A stretch of DNA of 64,000 bases from assembly GCF_003075045.1 (NCBI RefSeq), contig NZ_QCZD01000002.1, positions 124,001-188,000 on the forward strand. Direction: 5' to 3'. Below are positions 45,001 through 53,057 of this stretch, piece by piece. The notes under the pieces are model-generated. The model was not told the DNA's origin. It worked only from the letters and a program-made list of their open reading frames with translations, and did no database searches. The stretch's first letter is position 1, and each line of letters opens with the position of its first letter. The position numbers were made by a program, and so were the translations under genes. The stretch comes from Maribacter litoralis (GTDB lineage Bacteria > Bacteroidota > Bacteroidia > Flavobacteriales > Flavobacteriaceae).

Positions 45001-45434
45001 GTTTCCACGGCATTGAACCAAAAACTGTCTGAATATGTAAAGGCAAGTGACCCAACTAAAGCACTGCCAAATACCGCGATAGCTTTACTATTGGTGAACG
45101 GACCATCTTTGTCTATCAATTTTCTGGTAATGTTAGTAATCGTCCAGAACATGAATAAAATGGTAAATGCGCTAGATACACCAGACACTAAATTTACCAT
45201 CATAGCTACTTGATTGGGTTCTAATGCGAACATAGCAAAGAAAGCACCGATCATTTGCAATAGAGGAGCCCCTGGTGGGTGACCAACCTGCAGCTTGGCA
45301 GCTGTGGCTATATATTCCCCCGCATCCCAAAAACTATTTGTGGGTTCAACGGTAATATAATACGTTATAAGGGCTATAAAAAATACGGACCATCCTAGTA
45401 TGGTGTTCCACTTTTGGTAGTTCTTTGAAAACAT
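42084..45434 (-). CDS. DUF2723 polytopic membrane glycosyltransferase-like protein
   Basis: A 1116-residue membrane protein with about a dozen helices in the first 700 residues and a large soluble C-terminal part. The N-terminal signature WDAGEYIATAAKLQVGHPPGAPLLQMIG is the DUF2723/GT117 motif; its Asp-Glu pair is in the position of the catalytic acid of GT-C glycosyltransferases such as protein O-mannosyltransferase. The soluble end (about 950-1116) has helical repeats (ALIKENKIDKAKDIIEISL, GESNKARALFEKL) like TPR units, and an acidic tail. It could be the oligosaccharyltransferase of general O-glycosylation in Bacteroidetes; that is inference. Single gene. Confidence 0.87.
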   Translation of the reverse strand: MFSKNYQKWNTILGWSVFFIALITYYITVEPTNSFWDAGEYIATAAKLQVGHPPGAPLLQMIGAFFAMFALEPNQVAMMVNLVSGVSSAFTILFMFWTITNITRKLIDKDGPFTNSKAIAVFGSALVGSLAFTYSDSFWFNAVETEVYAMASFIMALLLWLGLKWTDNLDDPRGNRWIVLISFVVGLTFGIQFMGFLAIPSIGLLYYFKTYKKTTVKNFLLANIIVIAILMLVYKFSLTYVLKVFGWGEVFFINSIGLPFNSGSIIIGLLFIAAFYFSLNYTRKNNYKTANTIVLCMMFLFLGFSSWLMLPIRANAKVVINENNPEDARALLAYYNREQYPGVDSPVYGTYYSDMFASPGEDQDGKPKYEKDYTLGKYIIVNKYKDAIQGPNPKHQGLLPRMWSSQNAENYMRYFGALDFRITQPNQELRQAAEQVKIGFANGEIGADQYISFLKRFDEYIEVQPPTLWDNIEYMIEFQFNYMYLRYFMWNFVGKQNDVQGRYNENGNWLSGINFIDSWRLGSQDNLPSDIKNNPGRNTYFFLPLILGIIGIVFQVSKDKKQFWVLLIFFLFTGLAIQFYTNPGIFQPRERDYSLVGSFYVFALWIGIGVYGLYDGFKDWITPKILAPVVVVVTLLAVPTVMAVQNWDDHDRSNRFTANSSAKAYLDSCQEDVGAILFTIGDNDTFPIWYAQEIEHYRTDVRIVCTSLFETDWYVDQMKSAAYESAPIPSQITHEKYRWGSRDVLYHQGITENRWPIKDFINWIDSDKPRTKLKYLFEQNGSDLSQYPEDTQNIVYYPTNKIRVPVNKQNVLSSGLVKEKDADLIVDYIDIDLPGAITKKSMMMLDILANNDWKRPLYFSGGSFDDAEYLWMKDYLQLDGLAYKLVPIRTERPNAFELGRIDTDLMYDIVTSWDWGNSGGDIYHDTQTRIQSVSFRGNLARLTEALIKENKIDKAKDIIEISLTNMPVDKFGYYTLVEPFVDGYYKVGESNKARALFEKLKKKYQERLEYYASTSLDEQYNNIDDIIADMEAYRRNIDIVITNDSEDIAEKETLIFNEYIDKFQHFYKDEDDMGMPQDVLGSDPDMMDTMPVSDTILPDNTRTDILEDTIDISAQQ

Positions 45435-45553
45435 GAAGCTTGGGTTAAACCTAAGTGGCGAATTTACTAATTAATATAGAAAGGAATAAACTATTTTTAT
45501 AAACCTTTAACATGAAGCAATAAAGATTTTTTCAATTTTTACTGTAAAAAATA

Positions 45554-45584
45554 TTTGGTAAAACCAAACTTTGTTTTAAATTTG
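45554..45584 (+). promoter_or_regulatory. tRNA-Gln promoter
   Basis: TTTG (45554-45557) and TAAATTTG (45577-45584) separated by 19 bases match the full Bacteroidetes promoter. The -7 box ends 18 bases before the tRNA. Confidence 0.65.
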
Positions 45585-45602
45585 CAGCCTCTTAATAGGT
45601 AT

Positions 45603-45673
45603 TGGCCCATGGTGTAATGGTAACACTCCGGTTTTTGGTACCGTCATTCAAGGTTCGAGTCCTTGTGGGCCAA
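45603..45673 (+). tRNA. tRNA-Gln (anticodon TTG)
   Basis: A 71-base tRNA. The acceptor stem TGGCCCA pairs with TGGGCCA; the discriminator is A and CCA is not encoded. The D arm is GTGT...ACAC, the anticodon loop TTTTGGT gives TTG (45635-45637), and the T arm CAAGG-TTCGAGT-CCTTG is perfect. The anticodon stem CCGGT/ACCGT pairs in four positions, with a C-T mismatch at the 27-43 position. Confidence 0.95.
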
Positions 45674-45687
45674 CTAAGAGAACAACG

Positions 45688-45720
45688 AAAATCCTAATAT
45701 CAACCGATATTAGGATTTTT
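45688..45720 (+). terminator. Rho-independent terminator after tRNA-Gln
   Basis: A perfect 14-bp stem (AAAATCCTAATATC and its complement) with an AACC loop and a T run, 14 bases past the tRNA. Confidence 0.88.
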
Positions 45721-45827
45721 CATTTTTATGACCTGTGTCATTTTTTCTAAAATAAATTTGCATGAAATTTGATCGATCATATAACTTTCCATATGTTAAT
45801 GTGAAGAAATGGTTAACTGTGTGTCAG

Positions 45828-45835
45828 TAATTTTG
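45828..45835 (+). promoter_or_regulatory. Candidate -7 element for the 110-aa membrane-anchored protein
   Basis: TAATTTTG matches TAnnTTTG, 93 bases before the ATG at 45929. A second match (TAAATTTG, 45753-45760) lies further upstream. The rest of 45721-45928 shows no gene; it holds short AT-rich inverted repeats only. Confidence 0.33.
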
Positions 45836-45928
45836 TACATTTAATCTAATAACGTTACAAATTCATCGGAAAAGAAACCATTTCGATATCGTTATTATAT
45901 ACTTTAGTACCCTAAAGAACTTAACCTT

Positions 45929-46261
45929 ATGAAACTCTCTCCAAAAGTTTTAAAGATATTATTAATTGTTGTTGTGCTCGGATTTGGAATAGGATTCTAT
46001 CTTCAGGATGTTAAGCATGAAGAAAGTACTTCCCATGCTTGGAAGGCGAATCGTTATAATTTAGAGCGATTCAATAAAATAATGGAGTATAATAAAAAAA
46101 TGAACTCCACTAACTGGAGAGTACTCAAAGATAGTATAGACCAACAATTGGATACATTGATGATACTTCGTTTTCGTAAAGAAGTCGATAGTTTAGAAGA
46201 TGCAGAGCCTCAAGCTTATGAAGAGCATCAAGAGCAACATGCTTCTTTTGGTCTTCAATAG
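45929..46261 (+). CDS. Membrane-anchored hypothetical protein (110 aa)
   Basis: I do not recognise this family. The protein begins MKLSPKVLKILLIVVVLGFGIGFYL, one N-terminal membrane helix with a positive leader, so the rest probably faces the periplasm. The remainder is helical and charged (ANRYNLERFNKIMEYNKKMN, LKDSIDQQLDTLMILRFRKEVDSLEDAEP), which suggests a short coiled coil, and ends in a His/Glu-rich tail. It may span the gap to the cell wall or act as a small assembly factor. It is a single gene facing the antiporter gene tail to tail with 29 bases between. Confidence 0.75.
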   Translation: MKLSPKVLKILLIVVVLGFGIGFYLQDVKHEESTSHAWKANRYNLERFNKIMEYNKKMNSTNWRVLKDSIDQQLDTLMILRFRKEVDSLEDAEPQAYEEHQEQHASFGLQ

Positions 46262-46290
46262 TTGAGATAGGTGTTTTTTTTGCTTTAATT

Positions 46291-47613
46291 TTAATGGTCT
46301 TTGAATGTATTGGTCTGATGATTTTCATCATCTGTACTTGTAGAAGACGTAGTATTAGAAACTCGAACGGCATCTTCAGCTAAGTTTCTTTCCAAAATCT
46401 CCTCATCCAATTCGTCTAAGAGTGTACCCATTTTACGTTTATCTTTTATCATAGCCCATGTCATAACAAGGCTTGTAGCGATTATAACAAAGAGTAGAAT
46501 ACCAGATTCAAAGCCCTCAATTTGTGCTTCCATGGGTATTGCATAAAATAGAAGTACGGTAATTAGTCCTCTTGGTGCTATAAATAATTGGGGTAGCATG
46601 TCTTTACCTACAAATATCATTAGTATAATGAAGCGTATAGCATATATAGATGCTATAATCAGTAAGCTGACAATGGCTACATTAATGCTTAACAGTGATG
46701 ATAGTACAATAGTGATACCAAATATGACAAAGAAAAACGTTCTTACTACAAATGCTGTTTCAAGGGTTACAATATGTAATTCGTGATATATTTGTTGCAT
46801 TCGCTCAGATTCTAGAAAGATTTTTGTTTTACCCGGAAAAAATAAATTCACATTTTTTACGATCAATCCGAATACGAGTATGATGATTAAAGAAGATAAA
46901 TGCATCTTTTTACCAATAGCATAAAGTAGAAGAAGAACTGCTATAAGTAGAAATAATTTTGCCTGACTTTTAATTTTTTGAAACACTAATATAATGGCAT
47001 AGCTGGCAACAAGGGCTATTACAACAGTGAGTAGTAGGTTTAAAGCAAATCCGCTTGCGCCGGTGTCTTCTGCCGGGTTTAATTTCCCCGTTAAGAAGTA
47101 AAACATCATAATCCCCATAATGTCAGAAAAGGTGCTTTCATAAATATGGAATTCCTTCTTTTTCTCACTTAGGCCTCCAACACTCGGAATTATGATCGCA
47201 CTGGAAAGTATTGATAATGGAGTAGCGTAGAGCCAGGCAGACTGCATAGTCATGTTGGGTATAAATTGATATAGTATTAATGCAGCAACATAAGCAGACC
47301 CTACTAAACCTATTAAAGCAATAGCCATTGATTTAAGAATGGGGATCAGCTTTTCCCTTTTAAGTTCTAATTCTAAAGCAGCTTCAAGAACGATCATTAT
47401 TAAACCAACGGTTCCTAAAATTTCTAAAGAGCCCTTAAAATCTGGTATTTCTGGAATAAAGAATTCAAGACCTATTTTAATGAGTATGCCCAGTACAATG
47501 AGCATTAATACTGCCGGAATATTTGTTTTCTTTGAGATGCCGTTAAAAAAGAATGACAAAACTACAATTAAAGATGCTCCAATAATTAGGTTGTACGAGG
47601 ATAGAATTTCCAT
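46291..47613 (-). CDS. CPA1-family Na+/H+ antiporter
   Basis: A 440-residue monovalent cation:proton antiporter with about 12 helices. The core helices carry the polar break motifs of this family (IMIVLEAALELELKREKLIPIL, ILSSAIIIPSVGGLSEKKKEF, TFSDIMGIMMFYFLTG with the central Asp, FIAPRGLITVLLFYAIP). The last 55 residues form a charged, Ser/Thr-rich cytosolic tail (TSSTSTDDENHQTNT) with no TrkA-C domain. It is likely used for Na+ or pH homeostasis in a marine cell. Confidence 0.9.
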   Translation of the reverse strand: MEILSSYNLIIGASLIVVLSFFFNGISKKTNIPAVLMLIVLGILIKIGLEFFIPEIPDFKGSLEILGTVGLIMIVLEAALELELKREKLIPILKSMAIALIGLVGSAYVAALILYQFIPNMTMQSAWLYATPLSILSSAIIIPSVGGLSEKKKEFHIYESTFSDIMGIMMFYFLTGKLNPAEDTGASGFALNLLLTVVIALVASYAIILVFQKIKSQAKLFLLIAVLLLLYAIGKKMHLSSLIIILVFGLIVKNVNLFFPGKTKIFLESERMQQIYHELHIVTLETAFVVRTFFFVIFGITIVLSSLLSINVAIVSLLIIASIYAIRFIILMIFVGKDMLPQLFIAPRGLITVLLFYAIPMEAQIEGFESGILLFVIIATSLVMTWAMIKDKRKMGTLLDELDEEILERNLAEDAVRVSNTTSSTSTDDENHQTNTFKDH

Positions 47614-47736
47614 GAAGGGTTATTTTGGTTGGTGTTCTGTTAAAAATAAGATTTTTTCTAAAAAGCTATAATTGAAACAAGATTTATTATTTTATATAAT
47701 TGTTTTCAAAATGAATGAATTAGGTGTTGGTGTGGT

Positions 47737-47767
47737 ATTGTAGGAAATTAATTTTGTTGTATATTTG
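47737..47767 (+). promoter_or_regulatory. rimP-nusA-infB promoter
   Basis: ATTG (47737-47740, one base off TTTG) and TATATTTG (47760-47767) are separated by 19 bases, the expected layout. The -7 box is 68 bases before the rimP start, so the transcript has a leader of about 60 bases that contains a strong hairpin. Confidence 0.58.
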
Positions 47768-47794
47768 CAAAGCTGAAAGGATATAAAAGTATTC

Positions 47795-47842
47795 ATGAGG
47801 GGACAATTAGTCCCCTCTTTTATTACTTATTATTTATGCTAA
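47795..47842 (+). CDS. Possible 15-codon leader peptide overlapping rimP
   Basis: ATG at 47795 opens MRGQLVPSFITYYLC and stops with a TAA that overlaps the first codons of rimP by 7 bases in another frame. The hairpin of the leader lies inside it. It could be a leader peptide that couples translation to the hairpin, or a chance frame; 15 codons are too few to judge coding by composition. Confidence 0.25.
   Translation: MRGQLVPSFITYYLC
47797..47821 (+). promoter_or_regulatory. Terminator-like hairpin (candidate attenuator) in the rimP leader
   Basis: A perfect 8-bp G+C-rich stem (GAGGGGAC / GTCCCCTC) with an AATTA loop is followed by TTTTATT. It lies between the promoter and the first gene of a co-linear operon, where a full terminator would silence the operon. 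It therefore looks like an attenuator. NusA, encoded in the operon, is a known modulator of termination, so autoregulation is a reasonable inference. Confidence 0.6.
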
Positions 47843-48297
47843 AGGAAAAAGTAAAAGAATTATTGGAACAAGGTCTTCAAGAAGATCCCTCCCTATTTTT
47901 AATCGATTTCACAATGGGTGCTGATAATAGCATTCATGTGGTAATAGACGGTGACCATGGGGTTACGGTCAGTGATTGTATAAAAATCAGTAGGGCGATC
48001 GAGCATAATTTAGACCGTGATGAACACGATTTTTCCCTAGAGGTTGCTTCTGCTGGTGCAGCTGCACCTTTGGTTATGCCTCGTCAATATTTAAAAAATG
48101 TTGGTAGAAAACTTGAAGTTCGCACAAACGATAATAAGTTTGAGGGAAATTTGACCGCAGTAAATGATGATTCTATTGTTTTGGAATGGAAAGCTAGGGA
48201 GCCTAAGCCAATAGGTAAGGGGAAAGTGACCGTTCAGAAAAAAGAAGAAGTAAATTTTTCAGATATTATTAAAGCAAAAGTTGTATTAAAATTTTAA
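47836..48297 (+). CDS. rimP: Ribosome maturation factor RimP
   Basis: A 153-residue 30S assembly factor. The N-terminal alpha/beta domain carries VVIDGDHGVTVSDCIKISRAIEHNLD, and EVASAGAAAPLVMPRQYLKNVGRKLEV corresponds to the conserved VSSPGxxxPL.xxxQ motif, here with SAGAAAPL in place of the usual SPG. The C-terminal SH3-like domain follows. It is the first gene of the conserved rimP-nusA-infB operon; the next gene starts 12 bases later. Confidence 0.95.
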   Translation: MLKEKVKELLEQGLQEDPSLFLIDFTMGADNSIHVVIDGDHGVTVSDCIKISRAIEHNLDRDEHDFSLEVASAGAAAPLVMPRQYLKNVGRKLEVRTNDNKFEGNLTAVNDDSIVLEWKAREPKPIGKGKVTVQKKEEVNFSDIIKAKVVLKF

Positions 48298-48309
48298 TTG
48301 TAATTACCA

Positions 48310-49542
48310 ATGGAAAATATTGCGTTAATTGAATCTTTCTCAGAGTTTAAGGACGATAAGTTCATAGACAGGGTAACATTGATGGCCATTTTGGAAGATG
48401 TTTTTAGAAATGCGCTGAAAAAGAAGTTTGGTTCAGATGATAACTTTGATATCATTATTAACCCAGATAAAGGTGATTTGGAAATTTGGAGAAACCGTGT
48501 CGTTGTAAATGATGGAGAGGTTGAAGAGCCAAATGAGGAGATTTCATTGTCCGCTGCTCGTAAAATTGAGCCAGATTTTGAAGTTGGTGAAGATGTATCT
48601 GAAGAAGTAAAGTTAATTGACCTGGGTAGAAGAGCTATTTTGGCATTACGTCAAAATTTGATTTCTAAAATCCATGAGCATGATAATACAACCATCTACA
48701 AGCACTTTAAGGACTTAGAGGGTGAAATATACACTGCAGAGGTGCACCATATTCGTCATAAGGCTATAATTTTGCTTGATGATGAAGGTAATGAAATCAT
48801 TTTGCCTAAAGATAGACAAATACCTTCTGATTTTTTCCGTAAAGGTGATAATGTTAGGGGTGTTATTGAAAGTGTAGAATTGAAAGGTGCAAAACCTACC
48901 ATTATAATGTCTAGAAGCTCGCCTAAATTCTTGGAGCAATTGTTCTTCCAAGAAATACCAGAGGTTTTTGATGGTTTGATTACGGTTAAGAAAGCTGTTA
49001 GAATACCTGGGGAAAAGGCTAAGGTAGCTGTTGATTCTTATGACGATCGTATTGATCCTGTAGGTGCCTGTGTAGGTATGAAAGGGTCAAGAATTCATGG
49101 TATTGTTCGTGAATTGGGTAATGAGAATATTGATGTGATTAACTGGACGGCAAATCCACAGTTGTTGGTTACTAGGGCATTGAGTCCGGCTAGGGTTTCT
49201 TCGGTGAAATTGAACGATGAGAAAATGACTGCCCAAGTGTACTTGAAACCTGAAGAGGTTTCTAAGGCAATTGGTAGAGGTGGTCATAACATTAGATTAG
49301 CTGGTCAATTAACTGGTTATGAAATAGATGTGTTCCGTGAAGGTGTAGAGGAAGATGTTGAATTAACAGAGTTCTCTGATGAAATCGATGCATGGATTAT
49401 AGATGAGTTCAAGAAAATTGGATTCGATACAGCTCGTAGCGTCTTAGAGCAAGATGTTGACGATTTGGTGAAACGTACAGATTTAGAAGAGGAAACAATT
49501 TTAGAAGTTGTGCGTATCCTAAAAGAAGAATTAGAAGATTAG
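48310..49542 (+). CDS. nusA: Transcription termination/antitermination factor NusA
   Basis: A 410-residue RNA polymerase-binding factor. The N-terminal domain that binds the polymerase flap is at about 1-125 (FKDDKFIDRVTLMAILEDVFRNALKKKFG). An S1 domain (about 130-200) follows, then KH1 and KH2 with CVGMKGSRIHGIVRELGNENIDVI and KAIGRGGHNIRLAGQLTGYEIDV. The protein lacks the two C-terminal acidic repeats of Escherichia coli NusA (495 residues), as is usual in many phyla. It may control its own operon through the leader hairpin. Confidence 0.97.
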   Translation: MENIALIESFSEFKDDKFIDRVTLMAILEDVFRNALKKKFGSDDNFDIIINPDKGDLEIWRNRVVVNDGEVEEPNEEISLSAARKIEPDFEVGEDVSEEVKLIDLGRRAILALRQNLISKIHEHDNTTIYKHFKDLEGEIYTAEVHHIRHKAIILLDDEGNEIILPKDRQIPSDFFRKGDNVRGVIESVELKGAKPTIIMSRSSPKFLEQLFFQEIPEVFDGLITVKKAVRIPGEKAKVAVDSYDDRIDPVGACVGMKGSRIHGIVRELGNENIDVINWTANPQLLVTRALSPARVSSVKLNDEKMTAQVYLKPEEVSKAIGRGGHNIRLAGQLTGYEIDVFREGVEEDVELTEFSDEIDAWIIDEFKKIGFDTARSVLEQDVDDLVKRTDLEEETILEVVRILKEELED

Positions 49543-49584
49543 CTATATATTAGCACTTAAATAAAAGAACGGGAATCAGTATTT

Positions 49585-52401
49585 ATGGCAGACAATGCGA
49601 AAATAAGGCTTAATAAAGTTCTTCGTGAACTTAATATTTCCTTGGACAGGGCAGTGGACTTTCTTAATGGGAAAGGGCATGATGTGGAAGCGAGGCCTAC
49701 CACTAAAATTTCCGATGATGTTTATCAGGTTTTACTTGACGAATTCCAAACGGATAAAAGTAAAAAGGTTGCATCTAAGGAAGTTGGAGAGGAAAAACGT
49801 AAGGAGAAGGAGGCAATTCGAGTTCAATTGGAAAAAGAACAGGAAGATCGTCGCTTGGCCCGTGAGCGAAGAAATTCTGAAGCTGAAGACAAAACTTTGG
49901 TTGGCAAAGTAGAGTTGACAGGTCCTAAAATGGTCGGAAAAATTGACCTTAATCCAAAGAAAAAGGAAGAGGAAGAACCTGTGAAGGAAACTCCTAAGTC
50001 TGAAGAAAAGGTTGAAGAAAAAGCTGAGCCAAAGGCAGAGGTTAAAGAAACTAGAAAAGTTGTTCTTAAAGGTCCCAAAATAGTGTCTCAGCCTGTGCAA
50101 AAAACAGAGGACAAGAAAGAAACACCTAAAGTTGAGGCTCCAAAAGCTGAAAAGCCTAAAAAAGAAGAGCCTAAGAAAGAGGAGGCTAAAGCTGCTGAAA
50201 CGGAATCTAATCCAGAGAATGAAGCACCAAAAACAATAGAGACTCAATATCAAAAATTATCGGGTCCTAAAATTGCAGGTGAAAAAATTGACCTAAGTAA
50301 GTTTGAGAAGCCTAAGAAGAAAAAAGAAGAAAAAAAGGCTTCAGATAAATCAAATACCGATCGTAAAAAGAGACGTAGAAGAATTGTTACAAAAAATCCT
50401 TCTGGTCCGGGTCAAAATAGAAACACTGGAAAACCAGGTGATAGAAATAAAGGTAGAGGTAGATTTGCACCAGTTGCAAAAGTAGAGCCTACCGAAGAAG
50501 ATGTTCAAAAGCAAGTACGTGAGACCTTAGAAAAACTTCAGGGTAAATCTAAGAAAGGTAAGGGTGCTAAATATAGAAGAAGTAAAAGGGATCAGCACCG
50601 TGAACAGACGGAAAAAGATTTAGAGAAACAAGAATTAGAGAACAAAATTCTTAAGGTTACCGAGTTTGTTACGGCAAGCGAGGTTGCTACCATGATGGGT
50701 GTTTCTACGACCGAGATTATTTCGGCTTGTATGTCTTTAGGTATTATGGTGACCATGAACCAGCGTTTAGACGCCGAAACATTGTCTATCGTTGCTGAAG
50801 AATTTGGGTACGAAGTAGATTTCGTTACTGCAGATATTGAAGAAAGTATTGTTGAAGAGGAAGATGCTCCTGAAGATTTAGAACACAGGGCTCCTATCGT
50901 AACCGTAATGGGTCACGTGGATCATGGTAAAACTTCATTGTTGGATTACATACGTAAGGAAAATGTAATTGCTGGTGAAAGTGGTGGTATTACGCAACAC
51001 ATTGGTGCATATGGTGTTTCTTTGGAGAACGGAGAGCGTATAGCATTCTTGGATACACCAGGTCACGAGGCGTTTACCGCGATGCGTGCAAGAGGTGCTC
51101 AAGTGACTGATATTGCTATTATCGTTGTAGCGGCTGATGATGATATTATGCCACAAACGAAGGAAGCGATTAGTCATGCTCAGGCAGCTGGGGTTCCTAT
51201 CATTTTTGCAATAAACAAGGTAGATAAGCCAACAGCTAATCCTGATAAAATTAAGGAAGGTTTAGCGCAAATGAACTTATTGGTAGAAGATTGGGGTGGT
51301 AAAATACAATCACATGATATTTCTGCTAAAACTGGTTTAGGTGTAAAAGAATTATTGGAAAAAGTATTGCTTGAGGCTGAATTATTGGAGCTGAAGGCAA
51401 ATCCAGATAAACTTGCTACCGGTACGGTTGTGGAGGCTTTCCTTGATAAAGGAAAAGGTTATGTATCTACTGTGTTGGTGCAATCTGGTACACTTAAAAT
51501 TGGAGATTATGTATTGGCCGGTACCACTAGTGGTAAGATAAAAGCTATGCAAGATGAAAGGGGTAATAATATTAAGTCCGCCGGTCCGTCTACTCCAATA
51601 TCGATATTAGGTCTTGATGGTGCTTCGCAAGCGGGTGATAAGTTCTATGTATTGGAAGATGAGCGTGAGGCAAAACAAATAGCTTCAAGAAGATCTCAAT
51701 TACAACGTGAGCAATCCGTAAGAACGCAGCGTCATATTACTTTAGATGAAATTGGACGTAGAATTGCGTTAGGTGATTTCAAAGAACTTAACATTATACT
51801 TAAAGGTGATGTGGATGGTTCTGTTGAAGCGCTTACCGATTCTTTCCAGAAATTGTCTACTGATGAAATTCAAGTTAATATTATACATAAAGCAGTAGGT
51901 CCTATTACGGAATCGGATGTGTTGTTAGCTTCTGCGTCAGATGCGGTAATTATTGGTTTTAATGTAAGACCGATGGGTAATGCTAAAGCAATTGCCGAGA
52001 AAGAGGAAATTGATATCCGTATGTATTCCATTATTTACTCTGCGATCAATGATCTTAAAGATGCAATGGAGGGTATGTTATCGCCTGAAATGAAAGAGGA
52101 GATTTCTGGTACTGCTGAAATTAGAGAGACATTTAAAATCTCGAAGGTGGGTACTATTGCTGGTTGTATGGTAACTAGTGGTAAAATCTTTAGAAATTCT
52201 AATATTAGATTGATACGTGACGGTGTAGTAATTTACACAGGTACATTGTCTTCTTTAAAACGATTTAAAGATGATGTTAGAGAAGTTGCTAAGGGTTACG
52301 ATTGTGGACTTCAGATTAAGAATTACAATGATATCAATGAAGGTGATATTGTTGAGGCTTTCCAAGAGGTTGCTGTTAAGAAGAAGTTGAAATCCAAATA
52401 A
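49585..52401 (+). CDS. infB: Translation initiation factor IF-2
   Basis: A 938-residue GTPase that brings fMet-tRNA to the 30S subunit. The N-terminal helical domain ([27 protein letters not shown]) is followed by a long Lys/Glu-rich unstructured region (about 60-350), typical in length for Bacteroidetes. The G domain starts near residue 430: GHVDHGKTS (P loop, about 443-451), [15 protein letters not shown] and SAKTG. Domains II-IV follow and end with [20 protein letters not shown] and GYDCGLQI. The bidirectional terminator after it is shared with the facing SPOR gene. Confidence 0.98.
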   Translation: MADNAKIRLNKVLRELNISLDRAVDFLNGKGHDVEARPTTKISDDVYQVLLDEFQTDKSKKVASKEVGEEKRKEKEAIRVQLEKEQEDRRLARERRNSEAEDKTLVGKVELTGPKMVGKIDLNPKKKEEEEPVKETPKSEEKVEEKAEPKAEVKETRKVVLKGPKIVSQPVQKTEDKKETPKVEAPKAEKPKKEEPKKEEAKAAETESNPENEAPKTIETQYQKLSGPKIAGEKIDLSKFEKPKKKKEEKKASDKSNTDRKKRRRRIVTKNPSGPGQNRNTGKPGDRNKGRGRFAPVAKVEPTEEDVQKQVRETLEKLQGKSKKGKGAKYRRSKRDQHREQTEKDLEKQELENKILKVTEFVTASEVATMMGVSTTEIISACMSLGIMVTMNQRLDAETLSIVAEEFGYEVDFVTADIEESIVEEEDAPEDLEHRAPIVTVMGHVDHGKTSLLDYIRKENVIAGESGGITQHIGAYGVSLENGERIAFLDTPGHEAFTAMRARGAQVTDIAIIVVAADDDIMPQTKEAISHAQAAGVPIIFAINKVDKPTANPDKIKEGLAQMNLLVEDWGGKIQSHDISAKTGLGVKELLEKVLLEAELLELKANPDKLATGTVVEAFLDKGKGYVSTVLVQSGTLKIGDYVLAGTTSGKIKAMQDERGNNIKSAGPSTPISILGLDGASQAGDKFYVLEDEREAKQIASRRSQLQREQSVRTQRHITLDEIGRRIALGDFKELNIILKGDVDGSVEALTDSFQKLSTDEIQVNIIHKAVGPITESDVLLASASDAVIIGFNVRPMGNAKAIAEKEEIDIRMYSIIYSAINDLKDAMEGMLSPEMKEEISGTAEIRETFKISKVGTIAGCMVTSGKIFRNSNIRLIRDGVVIYTGTLSSLKRFKDDVREVAKGYDCGLQIKNYNDINEGDIVEAFQEVAVKKKLKSK

Positions 52402-52441
52402 ATAATATCTAAAGAATTTAAACTCTAGGATATAAAGCAAA

Positions 52442-52472
52442 AAAAAAATCGACCTATTTGGTCGATTTTTTT
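52442..52472. terminator. Bidirectional terminator, infB versus SPOR gene
   Basis: A perfect 13-bp stem (AAAAAAATCGACC and its complement) with a TATTT loop. The right arm and loop also encode the last five residues (KKSTK) and stop of the minus-strand gene that ends at 52454. Confidence 0.9.
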
Positions 52473-52825
52473 GGTTTTAATAACATCGCATTAGGGTATT
52501 TGACCCTTACCTCATTAAATTTTCGCTCGGCGTCTAATTTCGAAGTAAACCTGCCAACTCTAACCCGGTATGTTGGTGAGTCGAAATCTATTTTTGAAAC
52601 TAGGTCGGGGAAGTCTTCTTCTACATTTGCTTTAATTTCTTTTGCTTTTGCGTAATTACCAAAGCCAACCTGAATTCTATAATATTCATTATTACTTAAA
52701 GAAGTTTTATAAACTTCTAACAGTTCGTCTATTTTTTGATCTTGCTGAATAGTCACTTTAGCACCTTGTGCGTAGGTAAAATGAGTAATACATGCAAAAA
52801 TTACGAGGGTACTTAGTGTTTTCAT
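52454..52825 (-). CDS. Secreted SPOR-domain protein
   Basis: A 123-residue exported protein. A signal peptide (MKTLSTLVIFACITHFTYAQ) precedes a single SPOR domain (about 50-120: YYRIQVGFGNYAKAKEIKANVEEDFPDL, YRVRVGRFTSKLDAERKFNEVRVKYPNAMLL). SPOR domains bind denuded peptidoglycan glycans at the division septum. With only a SPOR domain it may act in the periplasm as a septum-binding factor. Its last codons are part of the infB terminator. Confidence 0.9.
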   Translation of the reverse strand: MKTLSTLVIFACITHFTYAQGAKVTIQQDQKIDELLEVYKTSLSNNEYYRIQVGFGNYAKAKEIKANVEEDFPDLVSKIDFDSPTYRVRVGRFTSKLDAERKFNEVRVKYPNAMLLKPKKSTK

Positions 52826-52856
52826 GATTTTTTTAGGGTTTTATTTTCCTTCATTG

Positions 52857-52885
52857 CAAAAGTAAATTATTAAGGTTCAAACAAA
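52857..52885 (-). promoter_or_regulatory. Candidate promoter of the SPOR gene
   Basis: The minus strand reads TTTG (52885-52882), 17 bases, then TACTTTTG (52864-52857), a match to both boxes with slightly short spacing, 31 bases before the ATG. Confidence 0.4.
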
Positions 52886-52963
52886 TAAATCAATGTTTAT
52901 TTAGAACATTTCTAAATTATAAATTATAGATACATTAACATTTTTCAAATAAAGTCTATGTCG

Positions 52964-52971
52964 TATTTTTG
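52964..52971 (+). promoter_or_regulatory. Candidate -7 element for the act-cox operon
   Basis: TATTTTTG, an exact TAnnTTTG match 86 bases before actA. The 230 bases between the SPOR gene and actA contain no other feature I can support. Confidence 0.42.
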
Positions 52972-53057
52972 TCTCCGATTTAGGCATTTGGTGGATTTTA
53001 ATTTGGTTTCATCTATGACCAAAATCATGCCAAGATTCCGATAGAAATATTCGATAT

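Noticed and set aside
45740..45928. A small gene or riboswitch in the gap before the 110-aa protein
   Set aside because: Only a 14-codon frame and short AT-rich repeats are present, with no extended paired structure I could build.
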